A DNA stretch of 64,000 nt from Nocardioides caldifontis (lineage in GTDB: Bacteria; Actinomycetota; Actinomycetes; Propionibacteriales; Nocardioidaceae): the NCBI RefSeq assembly GCF_008087345.1, contig NZ_VHIB01000012.1, positions 1 through 64,000 on the forward strand, written 5' to 3'. The notes beneath the pieces are model-generated. The model was not told where the DNA came from, did not search any database, and saw only the letters and a list, made by a program, of their open reading frames with translations. The stretch's first letter is position 1. Each line of letters begins with the position of its first letter. The position numbers and the translations under genes were made by a program. Positions 17,935-26,798 of this stretch are shown here, one piece after another.

Positions 17935-18750
17935 ATGAGCCTCATGAAGCGCATCCGGCTGATCTTCAGCGCCAAGGCGAACAAGGCGCTGGACCGCGCG
18001 GAGGACCCCAACGAGACCCTCGACTACAGCTACACCAAGATGCTCGAGATGCAGCAGAAGGTCCGCCGCGGCGTGGCCGACGTCGCCACCAGCCGCAAGC
18101 GGCTCGAGCTGCAGATGAAGCAGCTCCAGCAGGGGGCCGACAAGCTCACCAACCAGGCGCAGGCCGCGCTCGCGCAAGGTCGCGAGGACCTCGCCCGCGA
18201 GGCGCTGACCCGCAAGAGCGGCATCGCCCAGCAGCTCACCGACCTGCAGGCGCAGCACGCCCAGCTCCAGGGCGAGGAGGAGAAGCTCACGCTCGCCTCC
18301 CAGCGGCTGCAGTCGAAGATCGAGGCGTTCCGCACCAAGAAGGAGACCCTCAAGGCGACCTACACCGCCGCCCAGGCCCAGACCCGGGTGAGCGAGGCGT
18401 TCTCCGGGATCTCGGAGGAGATGGGCGACGTCGGGCTCGCCGTCCAGCGCGCCGAGGACAAGACCGCGCAGATGCAGGCTCGCGCCGGCGCCATCGACGA
18501 GCTGATCGCCTCCGGTGCCCTCGACGACCAGATCTCGATCGGTGGCGGCGACGACATCGACCGCGAGCTCGCCGCGCTCTCCTCGACCTCGTCGGTCGAG
18601 GCCGAGCTCGCCCAGCTCAAGGCTGCTCAGAGCGGCGGGGCGATCAGCGCCGGTGAGGAGCCCAAGGCGATCGACGCCCAGGGCCCCGCCTCGACGGAGG
18701 CGCAGTCCCAGCCGGCGGCCGAACCCGTCGAGCGGAAGGACGAGTCGTGA
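17935..18750 (+). CDS. pspA: PspA/IM30 family membrane-stress protein
   Basis: 271-residue coiled-coil protein of the PspA/Vipp1 (ESCRT-III-like) family that binds and protects stressed membranes. The N-terminal amphipathic helix (SLMKRIRLIFSAKANKALD) is followed by the hairpin of long helices (residues 25-190) rich in Lys, Glu and Gln. A C-terminal tail (GGDDIDRELAALSSTSSVEAELAQLKAAQ) follows, then a disordered Ala/Glu/Pro end. GAAGGGG lies upstream of the ATG. First gene of a four-gene operon; its stop overlaps the start of the next gene (GTGA). Confidence 0.92.
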   Translation: MSLMKRIRLIFSAKANKALDRAEDPNETLDYSYTKMLEMQQKVRRGVADVATSRKRLELQMKQLQQGADKLTNQAQAALAQGREDLAREALTRKSGIAQQLTDLQAQHAQLQGEEEKLTLASQRLQSKIEAFRTKKETLKATYTAAQAQTRVSEAFSGISEEMGDVGLAVQRAEDKTAQMQARAGAIDELIASGALDDQISIGGGDDIDRELAALSSTSSVEAELAQLKAAQSGGAISAGEEPKAIDAQGPASTEAQSQPAAEPVERKDES

Positions 18751-19025
18751 TCATCCGGATCATGGGCGAGGGCCAGTGGGACCTCGACGACTCCCACATG
18801 GAGGCGCTCAACCGGCTCGACGCCGCGGTGGAGGACGCCGTCCAGGCGGGTGACGAGGTGCAGTTCAGCCAGGGGATGGCCGCGCTGCTCCACGCCGTAC
18901 GCACGGAGGGGACGCGGCTCGAGGACGACTCCCTCGAGGACTCCGACCTGATCCTGCCGCCGTCCGACGCGACCATGGAGGAGGTGCGGGCCCTCCTCGG
19001 CGACGAGGGGCTGGTGCCCGACTAG
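18747..19025 (+). CDS. pspAA: PspA-associated protein PspAA
   Basis: 92-residue acidic protein with the conserved start MIIRIMGEGQWDLDD and the end DSDLILPPSDATMEEVRALLGDEGLVPD, matching the PspAA partner of actinobacterial PspA. It is translated from a GTG overlapping the pspA stop and abuts the htpX ATG. It is thought to act with PspA in envelope stress; its biochemical role is not established. Confidence 0.88.
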   Translation: MIIRIMGEGQWDLDDSHMEALNRLDAAVEDAVQAGDEVQFSQGMAALLHAVRTEGTRLEDDSLEDSDLILPPSDATMEEVRALLGDEGLVPD

Positions 19026-19979
19026 ATGAGCAACCGCTTCGTCAAGGACCACGGGCTGACCGCCCGGATGACGCTCACGATGTTCGTGCTGGGCGCGCTG
19101 TTCGTCGCGGTCGTCGTCGGGCTGATGTTCGCCGTCCAGAACGCCGGGCTGGCGATGATCATCGGGGTCGTCGGGCTGGGCATCGCCTGGTTCCAGTACT
19201 ACAACTCGGACAAGATCGCGCTGAAGGCGATGCGGGCCCGGGTCGTGGCCCCGCACGAGGCGCCCGAGCTGCACGCGATGATCGACCGGCTCTGCGCGAT
19301 GGGTGACCTCCCGAAGCCGACCGTCGCGATCGCCTACACCGACATGCCCAACGCGTTCGCGACGGGCCGCTCCCCGCAGCACGCCGCCGTCTGCGTCACC
19401 ACCGGGATCCTCGACCGGCTCACGCTCGAGGAGCTCGAAGGGGTCCTCGCCCACGAGCTCTCGCACGTCGCGCACCGCGACGTCATGGTCATGACGCTCG
19501 CCTCGTCGGCGGCGATCATCACCGGGATGGTGCTCCGCGGCGCCCAGTACGGCGGTCTCGGGCTGCTCAGTGGCGGGCGGCGCGACAACAACAACAACGG
19601 GCTGCCCATCTGGCTGCTGGTCCTCCTGGTCAGCATCGTCGTCTACGCGGTCAGCTTCCTGGCGATCAAGCTGCTCTCCCGCTACCGCGAGCTGGCCGCG
19701 GACCGGGCCGGCGCCTACCTGACCGGCAACCCGTCGGCCTTGGCGAGCGCGCTGACCAAGATCACCGGCCAGATCGCCCAGATCCCGCAGCGCGACCTCC
19801 GGTCCTCGCAGCCGATGAACGCCTTCTTCATCGCCCCGGCGGTGAGTGGGATGTCGTGGCGCACCCTCACCGCGACCCACCCGACGCTGGAGCAGCGGCT
19901 CGAGCAGCTGGCGAAGGTGGCCACCGAGCTGGGCCGCCCCCTCGACGGCGGGTTCCCGACCCGCGGCCCGGGGCACTGA
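19026..19979 (+). CDS. htpX: M48 family membrane zinc protease, HtpX-like
   Basis: 317-residue integral membrane metalloprotease for quality control of membrane proteins. Two N-terminal helices (LTMFVLGALFVAVVVGLMFAV and LAMIIGVVGLGIAWFQYY) precede the HEXXH zinc motif in LAHELSHVAHRD. The third ligand is the glutamate in SRYRELAADRAGAYL. Two further hydrophobic segments flank an unusual DNNNNG loop. The ATG follows the pspAA stop with no gap, so expression is coupled to the psp operon. Confidence 0.92.
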   Translation: MSNRFVKDHGLTARMTLTMFVLGALFVAVVVGLMFAVQNAGLAMIIGVVGLGIAWFQYYNSDKIALKAMRARVVAPHEAPELHAMIDRLCAMGDLPKPTVAIAYTDMPNAFATGRSPQHAAVCVTTGILDRLTLEELEGVLAHELSHVAHRDVMVMTLASSAAIITGMVLRGAQYGGLGLLSGGRRDNNNNGLPIWLLVLLVSIVVYAVSFLAIKLLSRYRELAADRAGAYLTGNPSALASALTKITGQIAQIPQRDLRSSQPMNAFFIAPAVSGMSWRTLTATHPTLEQRLEQLAKVATELGRPLDGGFPTRGPGH

Positions 19980-19984
19980 CGCCC

Positions 19985-20548
19985 GTGGGGTTCTGGCAGA
20001 CCATCACCGGGCGGAGCAAGCCCAAGCCACCGAAGATGGACGCGCTGTTCGCGCTGCCCGCGGCGTCGCTGACGCTGCAGACGTCGGCGGACTTCGTGAT
20101 GACCGGTCGTGGGGCGATCTGCTTCCGCGCCGCCGAGGGACCGGCCTTCGCCCAGACGCTCGCCGACACGGTCGCGCTGCTCGACGCCGACGACGACCCC
20201 GACGTCGAGCAGGTCACCGACCAGTTCGGGTTCACGTGGCTGGTGGCCCGGCAGGAGGACATGGGGGCGCTCGCCACCGACCTGCACGCGGTGGTCACCC
20301 AGCTCGAGCTGCAGGGGTTCGCGCACACCGTGCTCTGCGCGCTGGTGTCGTTCACCGACCCCAGCGGGCGGAGCCTCGCGCTGGTCTACCTCTACAAGCA
20401 GGGCACCTTCTACCCGTTCGCGCCGACCGGGCACCAGCAGCGCGACAACGTGCTGGAGCTCCAGGTGCGCGACCTGGTGAAGACCGACCTCCCGGTCGAG
20501 CCCGACCTGTCCCGCTGGATGCCGCTGTGGGGCGCTCCCGGGCTCTGA
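19985..20548 (+). CDS. pspAB: PspA-associated protein PspAB
   Basis: 187 residues from a GTG five bases after htpX. The sequence GFWQTITGRSKPK then MDALFALPAASLTLQTSADF, GRGAICFRAAEGPAF, DQFGFTWLV and YKQGTFYPFAPTG fits the PspAB family, found with PspA and HtpX in actinobacteria. Role in envelope stress inferred from this conserved neighbourhood. It is the last gene of the operon and converges on nadA. Confidence 0.85.
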   Translation: MGFWQTITGRSKPKPPKMDALFALPAASLTLQTSADFVMTGRGAICFRAAEGPAFAQTLADTVALLDADDDPDVEQVTDQFGFTWLVARQEDMGALATDLHAVVTQLELQGFAHTVLCALVSFTDPSGRSLALVYLYKQGTFYPFAPTGHQQRDNVLELQVRDLVKTDLPVEPDLSRWMPLWGAPGL

Positions 20549-20575
20549 CCCCGCGCCTCCCGGTCAGCCCGGGAG
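20535..20575. terminator. Bidirectional hairpin at the pspAB/nadA junction
   Basis: Arms 20535-20550 and 20562-20575 share CTCCCGGGCT and GACC, with a two-base bulge and an 11-base loop. It overlaps the last codons and stops of both convergent genes, so it can terminate either transcript. Confidence 0.7.
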
Positions 20576-21745
20576 GTCGAGCATCCGTTGGAGGGCGACC
20601 TGCGCCCAGCGCTGCGTCTCGGGGTCGACCTCGATGACGTTGACCGCCTGGCCCGCCACCAGGCTCTCCAGCGCCCAGACGAAGTGCGGCAGGTCGATCC
20701 GGTTCATCGTCGCGCAGTAGCAGACCGTCTTGTCGAGGAAGACGATGTTCTTGTCCGGGTGCGCGTCGGCGAGCCGCTGGACGAGGTTGAGCTCGGTGCC
20801 GACCGCCCACGACGAGCCGGCCGGGGCCGCCTCGATGGTGCGGATGATGAACTCGGTCGACCCGACGAGGTCGGCCTTGGTGACGACGTCGTGGGTGCAC
20901 TCGGGGTGCACCAGCACCTGGACGCCCGGGATCCGCTCGCGGACCTGGTCGACGCAGTCGGCGGTGAACCGGCCGTGCACCGAGCAGTGGCCCCGCCAGA
21001 GGATGATCCGCGCGGCCTCGAGCTCCTCGCGGGTCAGCCCGCCGTTCGCCTTGCGCGGGTCCCACACCACGCAGTCGTCGAGCGAGAGCCCGAGCTTGAG
21101 CACCGCGGTGTTGCGGCCGAGGTGCTGGTCGGGGAGGAAGAGCACCTTGGTGGCCGGTCCACGCTGCTCGAAGGCCCAGCGCAGCGCCACCTCGGCGTTG
21201 CTCGAGGTGCACACCGCACCGCCGTTGCGGCCGCAGAACGCCTTGATGTCGGCCGAGGAGTTCATGTAGGTCACCGGCACCACGACGTCCGCGACCCCGG
21301 CGTCCTCCAGCGCGTCCCAGGCGTCCTCGACCTGGGCGAGCCTCGCCATGTCGGCCATCGAGCAGCCGGCGGCCAGGTCGGGGAGCACGACCTTCTGGTG
21401 GTCGGCGGTGAGGATGTCGGCGGACTCGGCCATGAAGTGCACCCCGCAGAACACGATGTGCTCGGCCTCGGGTCGGGCGGCCGCGTCACGCGCCAGCTTG
21501 AAGCTGTCGCCGGTGACGTCGGCGAACTGGATGACCTCGTCGCGCTGGTAGTGGTGGCCCAGCACGAAGACGCTGGACCCCAGCGCCTCCTTGGCGGCCC
21601 GCGCGCGGGCGACGAGGTCCGGGTCCGAGGCCGGGGGCAGGGCGCCCGGGCAGTCGACCCCGCGCTCGGAGTCCGGGTCGACGCCGCGGCCCAGGACCAG
21701 CAGCGGGAGGTCGATCGGCTTGCCGGTGGGCTCGGTCACAGTCAT
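20564..21745 (-). CDS. nadA: Quinolinate synthase
   Basis: Condenses iminoaspartate with dihydroxyacetone phosphate to quinolinate in de novo NAD synthesis; a [4Fe-4S] enzyme. 393 residues. Visible motifs: VFVLGHHYQRDEVIQFAD, FCGVHFMAESADIL, YMNSSADIKAFCG, FLPDQHLGRN, HPECTHDVV and CYCATMNRIDL, including the cluster-ligand cysteines. nadB and nadC are not in the window. The ATG at 21745 starts MTVTEP; the Shine-Dalgarno is weak. Confidence 0.95.
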   Translation of the reverse strand: MTVTEPTGKPIDLPLLVLGRGVDPDSERGVDCPGALPPASDPDLVARARAAKEALGSSVFVLGHHYQRDEVIQFADVTGDSFKLARDAAARPEAEHIVFCGVHFMAESADILTADHQKVVLPDLAAGCSMADMARLAQVEDAWDALEDAGVADVVVPVTYMNSSADIKAFCGRNGGAVCTSSNAEVALRWAFEQRGPATKVLFLPDQHLGRNTAVLKLGLSLDDCVVWDPRKANGGLTREELEAARIILWRGHCSVHGRFTADCVDQVRERIPGVQVLVHPECTHDVVTKADLVGSTEFIIRTIEAAPAGSSWAVGTELNLVQRLADAHPDKNIVFLDKTVCYCATMNRIDLPHFVWALESLVAGQAVNVIEVDPETQRWAQVALQRMLDLPG

Positions 21746-21835
21746 GACGCGTATCCTCCCATCGCCGCCGTCTCGCACGCGCGCGAGTTCCACGAGTCGG
21801 CACCGGAGCAACACCTGGCCCGGAGGGGGCATTCC

Positions 21836-22936
21836 GTGCGGATCCTGGTCGCGCCGGACAAGTTCGCCGGCACGCTGACCGCTGTCGAGGCGGCCGAGGC
21901 GATCGCGGAGGGGTGGCGTCGCCGCGCCCCGGGCGACGAGCTCGACCTGGCGCCGATGTCCGACGGCGGCCCCGGCTTCGTCGACGTGCTGCACACCGCG
22001 CTGGGCGGCGAGCTCCTCGCGGTCACGGTCACCGGCCCGTACGGCACGCCGACACCGGCCACCGTGCTCGTCGACGGCACCACGGCGTACGTCGAGGCGG
22101 CGCAGGCGTGCGGGCTGCACCTCGTGCCGCCCGACGAGCGCGACCCCGAGCGGGCCACCACCCGCGGCGTGGGGGAGCTCCTCGACGCCGCCGTCGCCGC
22201 GGGCGCGCGCACCGTCGTGGTCGGGCTCGGCGGCTCGGGGACCAACGACGGGGGAGCCGGGCTGCTCTCCGCCCTGGGCGCGACGGCGGTGCCGGCGGAG
22301 GCCCTGGACGGCGGTCCGGCGGCCCTGGCCACGCTCGAGGAGGTTGGGCTGGCGGCCCCCCGCGAGCGGGTGGCCGGCGTCGAGCTCGTCGCCGCCTCGG
22401 ACGTCGACAACCCGCTGCTCGGCCTCACCGGCGCGACCAACGTGTACGGCCCCCAGAAGGGGGTCGCGGAGGACCGGTTGCAGACCGTCGACGCCATGGT
22501 GGAGAGGCTGGCGGAGGCCACCGACAAGTCGGTCGCGAAGGTGCGCGGGGCCGGTGCCGCCGGCGGGCTGGGGTTCGCCCTGCTGCTCCTCGGAGGGCGG
22601 CGGGTCCCGGGGATCGACCTGGTCGCGGACGCCGTACGGCTGGGGGAGCGGGCGGCGCAGGCCGACCTCGTGGTCACCGGTGAGGGCGCCTTCGACTTCT
22701 CCTCCCGCTCCGGGAAGGTGCCCTACGGCGTGGCCTCGGTGGCCGCCCAGGCGGTCCGCCCGTGCGTGGCGCTCGCCGGGAAGGTGCTGGTGGGGTCGCG
22801 GGAGATGCGTGCCCTCGGCGTGGAGTCGGCGTACTCCACCAGCGACCTGGTCGGCGAGGAGGCCTCCTTCGCGGACCCCGCGGGGAGCCTCGCGGCGCTG
22901 GCCGAGCGCGTGGCGCGCAGCTGGTCGACCGGGTGA
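21836..22936 (+). CDS. Glycerate kinase
   Basis: Phosphorylates glycerate (GarK/GlxK family). 366 residues starting at a GTG with GGAGGGGG upstream. Motifs: RILVAPDKFAGTLTAVEAAEAI, APMSDGGPGFVDVL, GLGGSGTNDGGAGLLSALG, DVDNPLLG and GEGAFDFSSRSGKVPYG. Its position beside the HesB/ErpA gene matches mycobacteria. Divergent from nadA. Confidence 0.92.
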   Translation: MRILVAPDKFAGTLTAVEAAEAIAEGWRRRAPGDELDLAPMSDGGPGFVDVLHTALGGELLAVTVTGPYGTPTPATVLVDGTTAYVEAAQACGLHLVPPDERDPERATTRGVGELLDAAVAAGARTVVVGLGGSGTNDGGAGLLSALGATAVPAEALDGGPAALATLEEVGLAAPRERVAGVELVAASDVDNPLLGLTGATNVYGPQKGVAEDRLQTVDAMVERLAEATDKSVAKVRGAGAAGGLGFALLLLGGRRVPGIDLVADAVRLGERAAQADLVVTGEGAFDFSSRSGKVPYGVASVAAQAVRPCVALAGKVLVGSREMRALGVESAYSTSDLVGEEASFADPAGSLAALAERVARSWSTG

Positions 22937-23002
22937 AGGAATAACCATCGATGTGCGAGCATTGACGAGGCAGTCACCCACGTCGACCCAGGGAGCCACC
23001 GC

Positions 23003-23365
23003 ATGACCGAGCAGGTCGAGACCCAGCCCGAACTCCGCACCGACGGCATCAACCTGTCGTCCGCGGCTGCCGCGAAGGTGAAGAGCCTCCTCGACCAGGA
23101 GGGCCGCAACGACCTCAAGCTGCGCATCGCCGTCCAGCCCGGCGGGTGCTCCGGCATGCGCTACCAGCTGTTCTTCGACGAGCGCGACCTCGACGGCGAC
23201 ATCGTCACCGACTTCGACGGCGTCGAGGTCGTCGTCGACCGGATGAGCAGCCCTTACCTCAACGGCGCGCTCATCGACTTCGTCGACACCATCGAGAAGC
23301 AGGGGTTCACGATCGACAACCCCAACGCCTCCGGCTCCTGTGCCTGCGGCGACAGCTTCCACTGA
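23003..23365 (+). CDS. erpA: Iron-sulfur cluster insertion protein (A-type carrier)
   Basis: 120-residue HesB/IscA-type carrier that delivers Fe-S clusters to apoproteins. The three ligand cysteines are in GGCSGMRYQ and SCACGDSFH. A 16-residue N-terminal extension precedes the conserved domain. Plausible clients encoded in the window include NadA, LipA and the Rieske protein QcrA. Confidence 0.93.
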   Translation: MTEQVETQPELRTDGINLSSAAAAKVKSLLDQEGRNDLKLRIAVQPGGCSGMRYQLFFDERDLDGDIVTDFDGVEVVVDRMSSPYLNGALIDFVDTIEKQGFTIDNPNASGSCACGDSFH

Positions 23366-23407
23366 CGCAGCCGCACGGCCACACGCTTCCGAGCGGGTGG
23401 CGGGGTC

Positions 23408-23962
23408 CTACTCGTAGGGCTTCGCCATCCGCTCGACGCGTACCCGGGGGGTCGCCGAGCCGTCGAGCACCCCGCGCCCCCCGAGCGGGGACTCCAACGT
23501 GACCCGGACGGTCTTCCGCACCGCGATCTCGATGCAGGTGTCCGCGGGCTCTGCAGGCGGCACCGTCGAGAGCGTGATCGTGACGCCGCCCGCGTCCTCC
23601 ACCACCGACGGTGTGTCGAGCCGGCCGTGGCACGCGGGCACGCCCGTGGTGTAGTTCAGCGCCAGCCGGTCGGGGGCCTCGAGGACGTAGCCGTCGATCC
23701 GGACGCCGCGATCGGAGCGCTGCGGCTCCTCGACGGAGCCGTCCTCGTCCGGTGACGGCTGCTCGTCCGCCCCCTTGGAGGGTGCGGACCCGCCGCCTGA
23801 CGGCTCCTGGGGAGCGGTGGCGTCGTCGGCGACCCCCAACTGGTCGGCGCTGCCGTCCGGTCCCTGCGGGCCGTTGCCGGAGAGCAGCCACCAGACCAGC
23901 ACGGTGACGAGCACGACGGCGAACGCCGCCGCGCCGCTGCTCACGGCCCCCTTCTTCCTCAT
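23408..23962 (-). CDS. Hypothetical membrane-anchored protein
   Basis: 184 residues: one N-terminal membrane helix (AAAFAVVLVTVLVWWLLSG), a Gly/Ser/Pro/Glu-rich linker to about residue 80, and a beta-rich extracytoplasmic domain (VRIDGYVLEAPDRLALNYTTGVPACHGRLDTP through VRVERMAKPYE). Two cysteines (PACHG and DTCIE) could form a disulfide. Mycobacteria have a membrane protein in the same position between the erpA and adenosine kinase genes. Function unknown. Confidence 0.75.
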   Translation of the reverse strand: MRKKGAVSSGAAAFAVVLVTVLVWWLLSGNGPQGPDGSADQLGVADDATAPQEPSGGGSAPSKGADEQPSPDEDGSVEEPQRSDRGVRIDGYVLEAPDRLALNYTTGVPACHGRLDTPSVVEDAGGVTITLSTVPPAEPADTCIEIAVRKTVRVTLESPLGGRGVLDGSATPRVRVERMAKPYE

Positions 23963-24046
23963 GGCTCTGAGACGTCCACGGGGTGGGTTCGGTTCCCGTC
24001 GGCCCGCGGACGGGGCGCCGTGGCGGTCAGTCCGGTGCGGGTCGGG

Positions 24047-24265
24047 CTAGTCGAAGTGCAGCTCGAGCCCCGCGGCCATCTCCGCGAGCGAGGGCGGGAC
24101 GTCCAGCGCGGTGCCGGCCGACCGGTCCGTCGTACGGGAGGAGAGCGGGTCGGCCCCGGTCGGGGGGAACGGAGGGAGCCGCAGCTCGCGGCCGACCTCG
24201 GCGCAGTCGGCAGCCATCTCGGGGGTGCTCGCAGCGTCGTCGTAAGCCAGCCTCTGGTAGGTCAT
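24047..24265 (-). CDS. Small hypothetical protein
   Basis: 72 residues, acidic, no recognisable domain (MTYQRLAYDDAASTPEMAADCAEVG at the start, SLAEMAAGLELHFD at the end). It starts at an ATG 62 bases from the divergent adoK start, has no strong Shine-Dalgarno, and could be a chance ORF. A 10-bp palindrome (CGACCGGTCG, 24286-24295) lies in the divergent gap. Confidence 0.45.
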   Translation of the reverse strand: MTYQRLAYDDAASTPEMAADCAEVGRELRLPPFPPTGADPLSSRTTDRSAGTALDVPPSLAEMAAGLELHFD

Positions 24266-24327
24266 GGCTCGACGCTAGGGGTTACCGACCGGTCGCCCAA
24301 CGAGTACCGATCAGTAGTGTGCGGCCC

Positions 24328-25314
24328 ATGTCGTTGCTGATCACGGGCTCCATCGCCACCGACCACCTGATGACCTTCCCCGGCCGGTTCCGGGACTCCC
24401 TGGTCGTCGACCAGCTCGACAAGCTCGCGCTGTCGTTCCTCGTCGAGGACCTCGAGGTGCGTCGCGGGGGGTGTGCCGCGAACATCTGCTTCGGGCTGGG
24501 CAGCCTCGGGCTGCGCCCGGTGCTGGTCGGGGCGGTCGGCGCGGACTTCGTGGAGTACCGCTCCTGGCTGGAGCGCCACAACGTCGACTGCAGCAGCGTG
24601 CACGTCTCGGAGACCAAGCACACCGCCCGCTTCGTGTGCACCAACGACTCCACGATGGCGCAGATCGCGTCGTTCTACGCAGGCGCGATGTCGGAGGCCC
24701 GCGAGATCGAGCTGACCCCGGTCGTGCAGCGGCTCGGCGGCGTCGACTACGTGCACATCGGCCCGAACGACCCCGAGGGGATGCTCCGCCACACCCAGGA
24801 GTGCCGCGACCGGGGCTACAAGTTCCTCGCCGACCCCTCCCAGCAGCTCGCCTTCGGCGACGGGGAGATGATCCGCGACCTCATCGACGGCGCGGAGATC
24901 CTGTTCTCCAACGAGTACGAGGCGGCCCTCATCACCCAGAAGACCGGCTGGAGCGAGGAGGAGGTGCTCAGCCGGGTCGGCACCTGGGTCGTCACCCTCG
25001 GCGCAGAGGGGGTCCGCATCGACAGCAAGGGCAAGGAGTCGATCCGCGTCCCCGCGGTGCCGGAGACCGAGAAGGTGGAGCCGACCGGGGTGGGCGACGC
25101 GTTCCGCGCCGGCTTCCTCGCCGCGCTCGGGTGGGGGCTCTCCTTCGTGCGCGCCGGCCAGCTGGGCTGCCTGCTCGCCGTGTACGTCGTCGAGCGGGTC
25201 GGCACCCAGGAGTACACCCTCCACCAGCGCCAGTTCCTCCAGCGCTTCGAGCAGACGTACGGCGCCGAGGCGGCCGCCGAGATCGCCGAGCACGTCCGGA
25301 CCGCCCGCCCCTGA
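24328..25314 (+). CDS. adoK: Adenosine kinase, PfkB family
   Basis: 328-residue PfkB-fold kinase. The sequence closely follows mycobacterial adenosine kinase: GSIATDHLMTFPGRFRDSL, RRGGCAANICFGLG, SETKHTARFVCTNDSTMAQIASFYAGAMSEA, ADPSQQLA, and the catalytic TGVGDAFRAGF near residue 260. It salvages adenosine to AMP. The position between erpA and the cox genes is also as in mycobacteria. A ribokinase-type sugar kinase is the alternative. Confidence 0.85.
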   Translation: MSLLITGSIATDHLMTFPGRFRDSLVVDQLDKLALSFLVEDLEVRRGGCAANICFGLGSLGLRPVLVGAVGADFVEYRSWLERHNVDCSSVHVSETKHTARFVCTNDSTMAQIASFYAGAMSEAREIELTPVVQRLGGVDYVHIGPNDPEGMLRHTQECRDRGYKFLADPSQQLAFGDGEMIRDLIDGAEILFSNEYEAALITQKTGWSEEEVLSRVGTWVVTLGAEGVRIDSKGKESIRVPAVPETEKVEPTGVGDAFRAGFLAALGWGLSFVRAGQLGCLLAVYVVERVGTQEYTLHQRQFLQRFEQTYGAEAAAEIAEHVRTARP

Positions 25315-25326
25315 CGCGTCCCGGTC

Positions 25327-25572
25327 TCAGACCAGCCGGCGCACCAGGAACGTCGGGACGCCGTCCTCGGCGGCGGTCTCGCCGAGGTGCTCCTGCCCCC
25401 GCATCCGGCACCACGCCGCGATGTCCGGCCGGGCGGCGGGGTCGTCGGCGGTGACCGCGACCACCGCGCCGACGGGCACCTCGTCGATGCGGTTGGCCAG
25501 CTTGATCACCGGCAGCGGGCAGCGCATCCCCCGGCAGTCGAGCTCGAGGGCCGGCGTCACGGCGTCGCTCAC
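25327..25572 (-). CDS. TusA-family sulfur-transfer protein
   Basis: 81-residue sulfur carrier. The signature is LDCRGMRCPLPVIKLA, with the persulfide cysteine in the CPxP motif, followed by VVAVTADDPAARPDIAAWCRMRG, the usual second half. It starts at a GTG overlapping the stop of the cysteine desulfurase gene (GTGA), so it probably accepts sulfur directly from that enzyme. Confidence 0.88.
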   Translation of the reverse strand: MSDAVTPALELDCRGMRCPLPVIKLANRIDEVPVGAVVAVTADDPAARPDIAAWCRMRGQEHLGETAAEDGVPTFLVRRLV

Positions 25573-26702
25573 CGGTCCACCCTCGCGCGCAGCTCGGCGA
25601 CGACCTCCGGGAGGACCGCCGCGAGCGCGTCCACGTCGGCCTCGGTGGTGGCCGGGGAGAAGGTGACCCGCGCGTTGCCGTGGGTCAGCGCCCCCATCGC
25701 CACCAGCACGTGGGAGGGCTCGAGGGCGCTCGCCGTGCACGCCGAGCCGCTGGCCACCGCGAACCCCCTCCGGTCGAGCTCGGTGACCAGGGCCTCCCCG
25801 TCGACGTACAGGCAGGAGAACGAGACCAGGTGCGGGAGCCGCTTCTCGGGATGGCCGTGGAGCTCGACGTCGGGGATGGTCGCCAGGCAGCGGCGCAGCC
25901 GGTCGGCGAAGGTGCGGTGGCGGCGGGCCAGCTCCTCGCGCTCCGCGACCCGGACCTGGAGGGCGGCGGCGGCGGCGAGCGCCGCCGGGACGTTCTCGAA
26001 GCCGGCCGACCGGAGGTCGACCCGTTCGTCGGTGGGGAACGGCGGTCGCCAGCGCGTCCCCTTGCGGACCAGGAGGACACCGACGCCGGCCGGGCCGCCC
26101 CACTTGTGGGCCGAAAGCGCGGCGGCCGCCCAGTGCTCGGGCAGCGGCAGCCGGGCGCCGACCGCGCAGGCGTCGACGAAGAGGGGCACGTCCCGGAACG
26201 CGGCGGCCACCGCGTCGAGCGGCTGCACCGTCCCGACCTCCGGGTTGGCCTGCTGGACGGCGACCACGGCCGGCTCGTCGGCCGCGGCAGGCGGCACGAC
26301 CTGACCGGTGCGGTCCACGGGGAGCACCTGGGTGCGCGCGCCACCGTGCTCCTCCCACCACCGTGCGGCGGCGAAGACCGAGGAGTGCTCGACCGCCGAG
26401 TGCACGAGGGTGCGGCTGGTCCTGGATTGTCCCTTGAGCAGCCCCAGGACGCCCAGGTGGACCGCGGCCGTGCCGGAGGCGGTGAAGGTGACCTCGTCCT
26501 CGCGCACCCCGAGCGCCTCGGCCACCGCGGCGCGGGCGTTGTCGAGGAGGAGGCGGGCCTGGCGGGCGGGGGAGTGCAGCCTCAGGGGGTCTGCGTACCC
26601 CGCTCCCGAGCCGGCGTCGTACGCCGCGACCAGGGCCTCCCGGGCACGGGGGTCGAGGGGCTCCGACGAACCGCTGTCGAGGTACCGGGACAATGGCTGC
26701 AC
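25569..26702 (-). CDS. Cysteine desulfurase family aminotransferase (class V)
   Basis: 377-residue PLP enzyme of the NifS/IscS fold, releasing sulfur from cysteine. The PLP lysine is in SAHKWGGP and the persulfide cysteine in ASGSACTAS. Other marks are SAVEHSSV and VQQANPEVGTVQPL (compare NNEIG/NETG of IscS). It departs from IscS in the substrate-binding part and belongs to the shorter actinobacterial branch paired with TusA-like carriers. Likely role: sulfur supply for tRNA thiolation or cofactors. Confidence 0.85.
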   Translation of the reverse strand: MQPLSRYLDSGSSEPLDPRAREALVAAYDAGSGAGYADPLRLHSPARQARLLLDNARAAVAEALGVREDEVTFTASGTAAVHLGVLGLLKGQSRTSRTLVHSAVEHSSVFAAARWWEEHGGARTQVLPVDRTGQVVPPAAADEPAVVAVQQANPEVGTVQPLDAVAAAFRDVPLFVDACAVGARLPLPEHWAAAALSAHKWGGPAGVGVLLVRKGTRWRPPFPTDERVDLRSAGFENVPAALAAAAALQVRVAEREELARRHRTFADRLRRCLATIPDVELHGHPEKRLPHLVSFSCLYVDGEALVTELDRRGFAVASGSACTASALEPSHVLVAMGALTHGNARVTFSPATTEADVDALAAVLPEVVAELRARVDR

Positions 26703-26798
26703 GGCACAAGCGTAGGCAGCGCGCCCTGGGGCACCTGTGTCCGTGTCGCAGTAGTAGGGTTCGGTTCGTCCGTCATTCCTGAGAGGAAGGCCTTCTCC

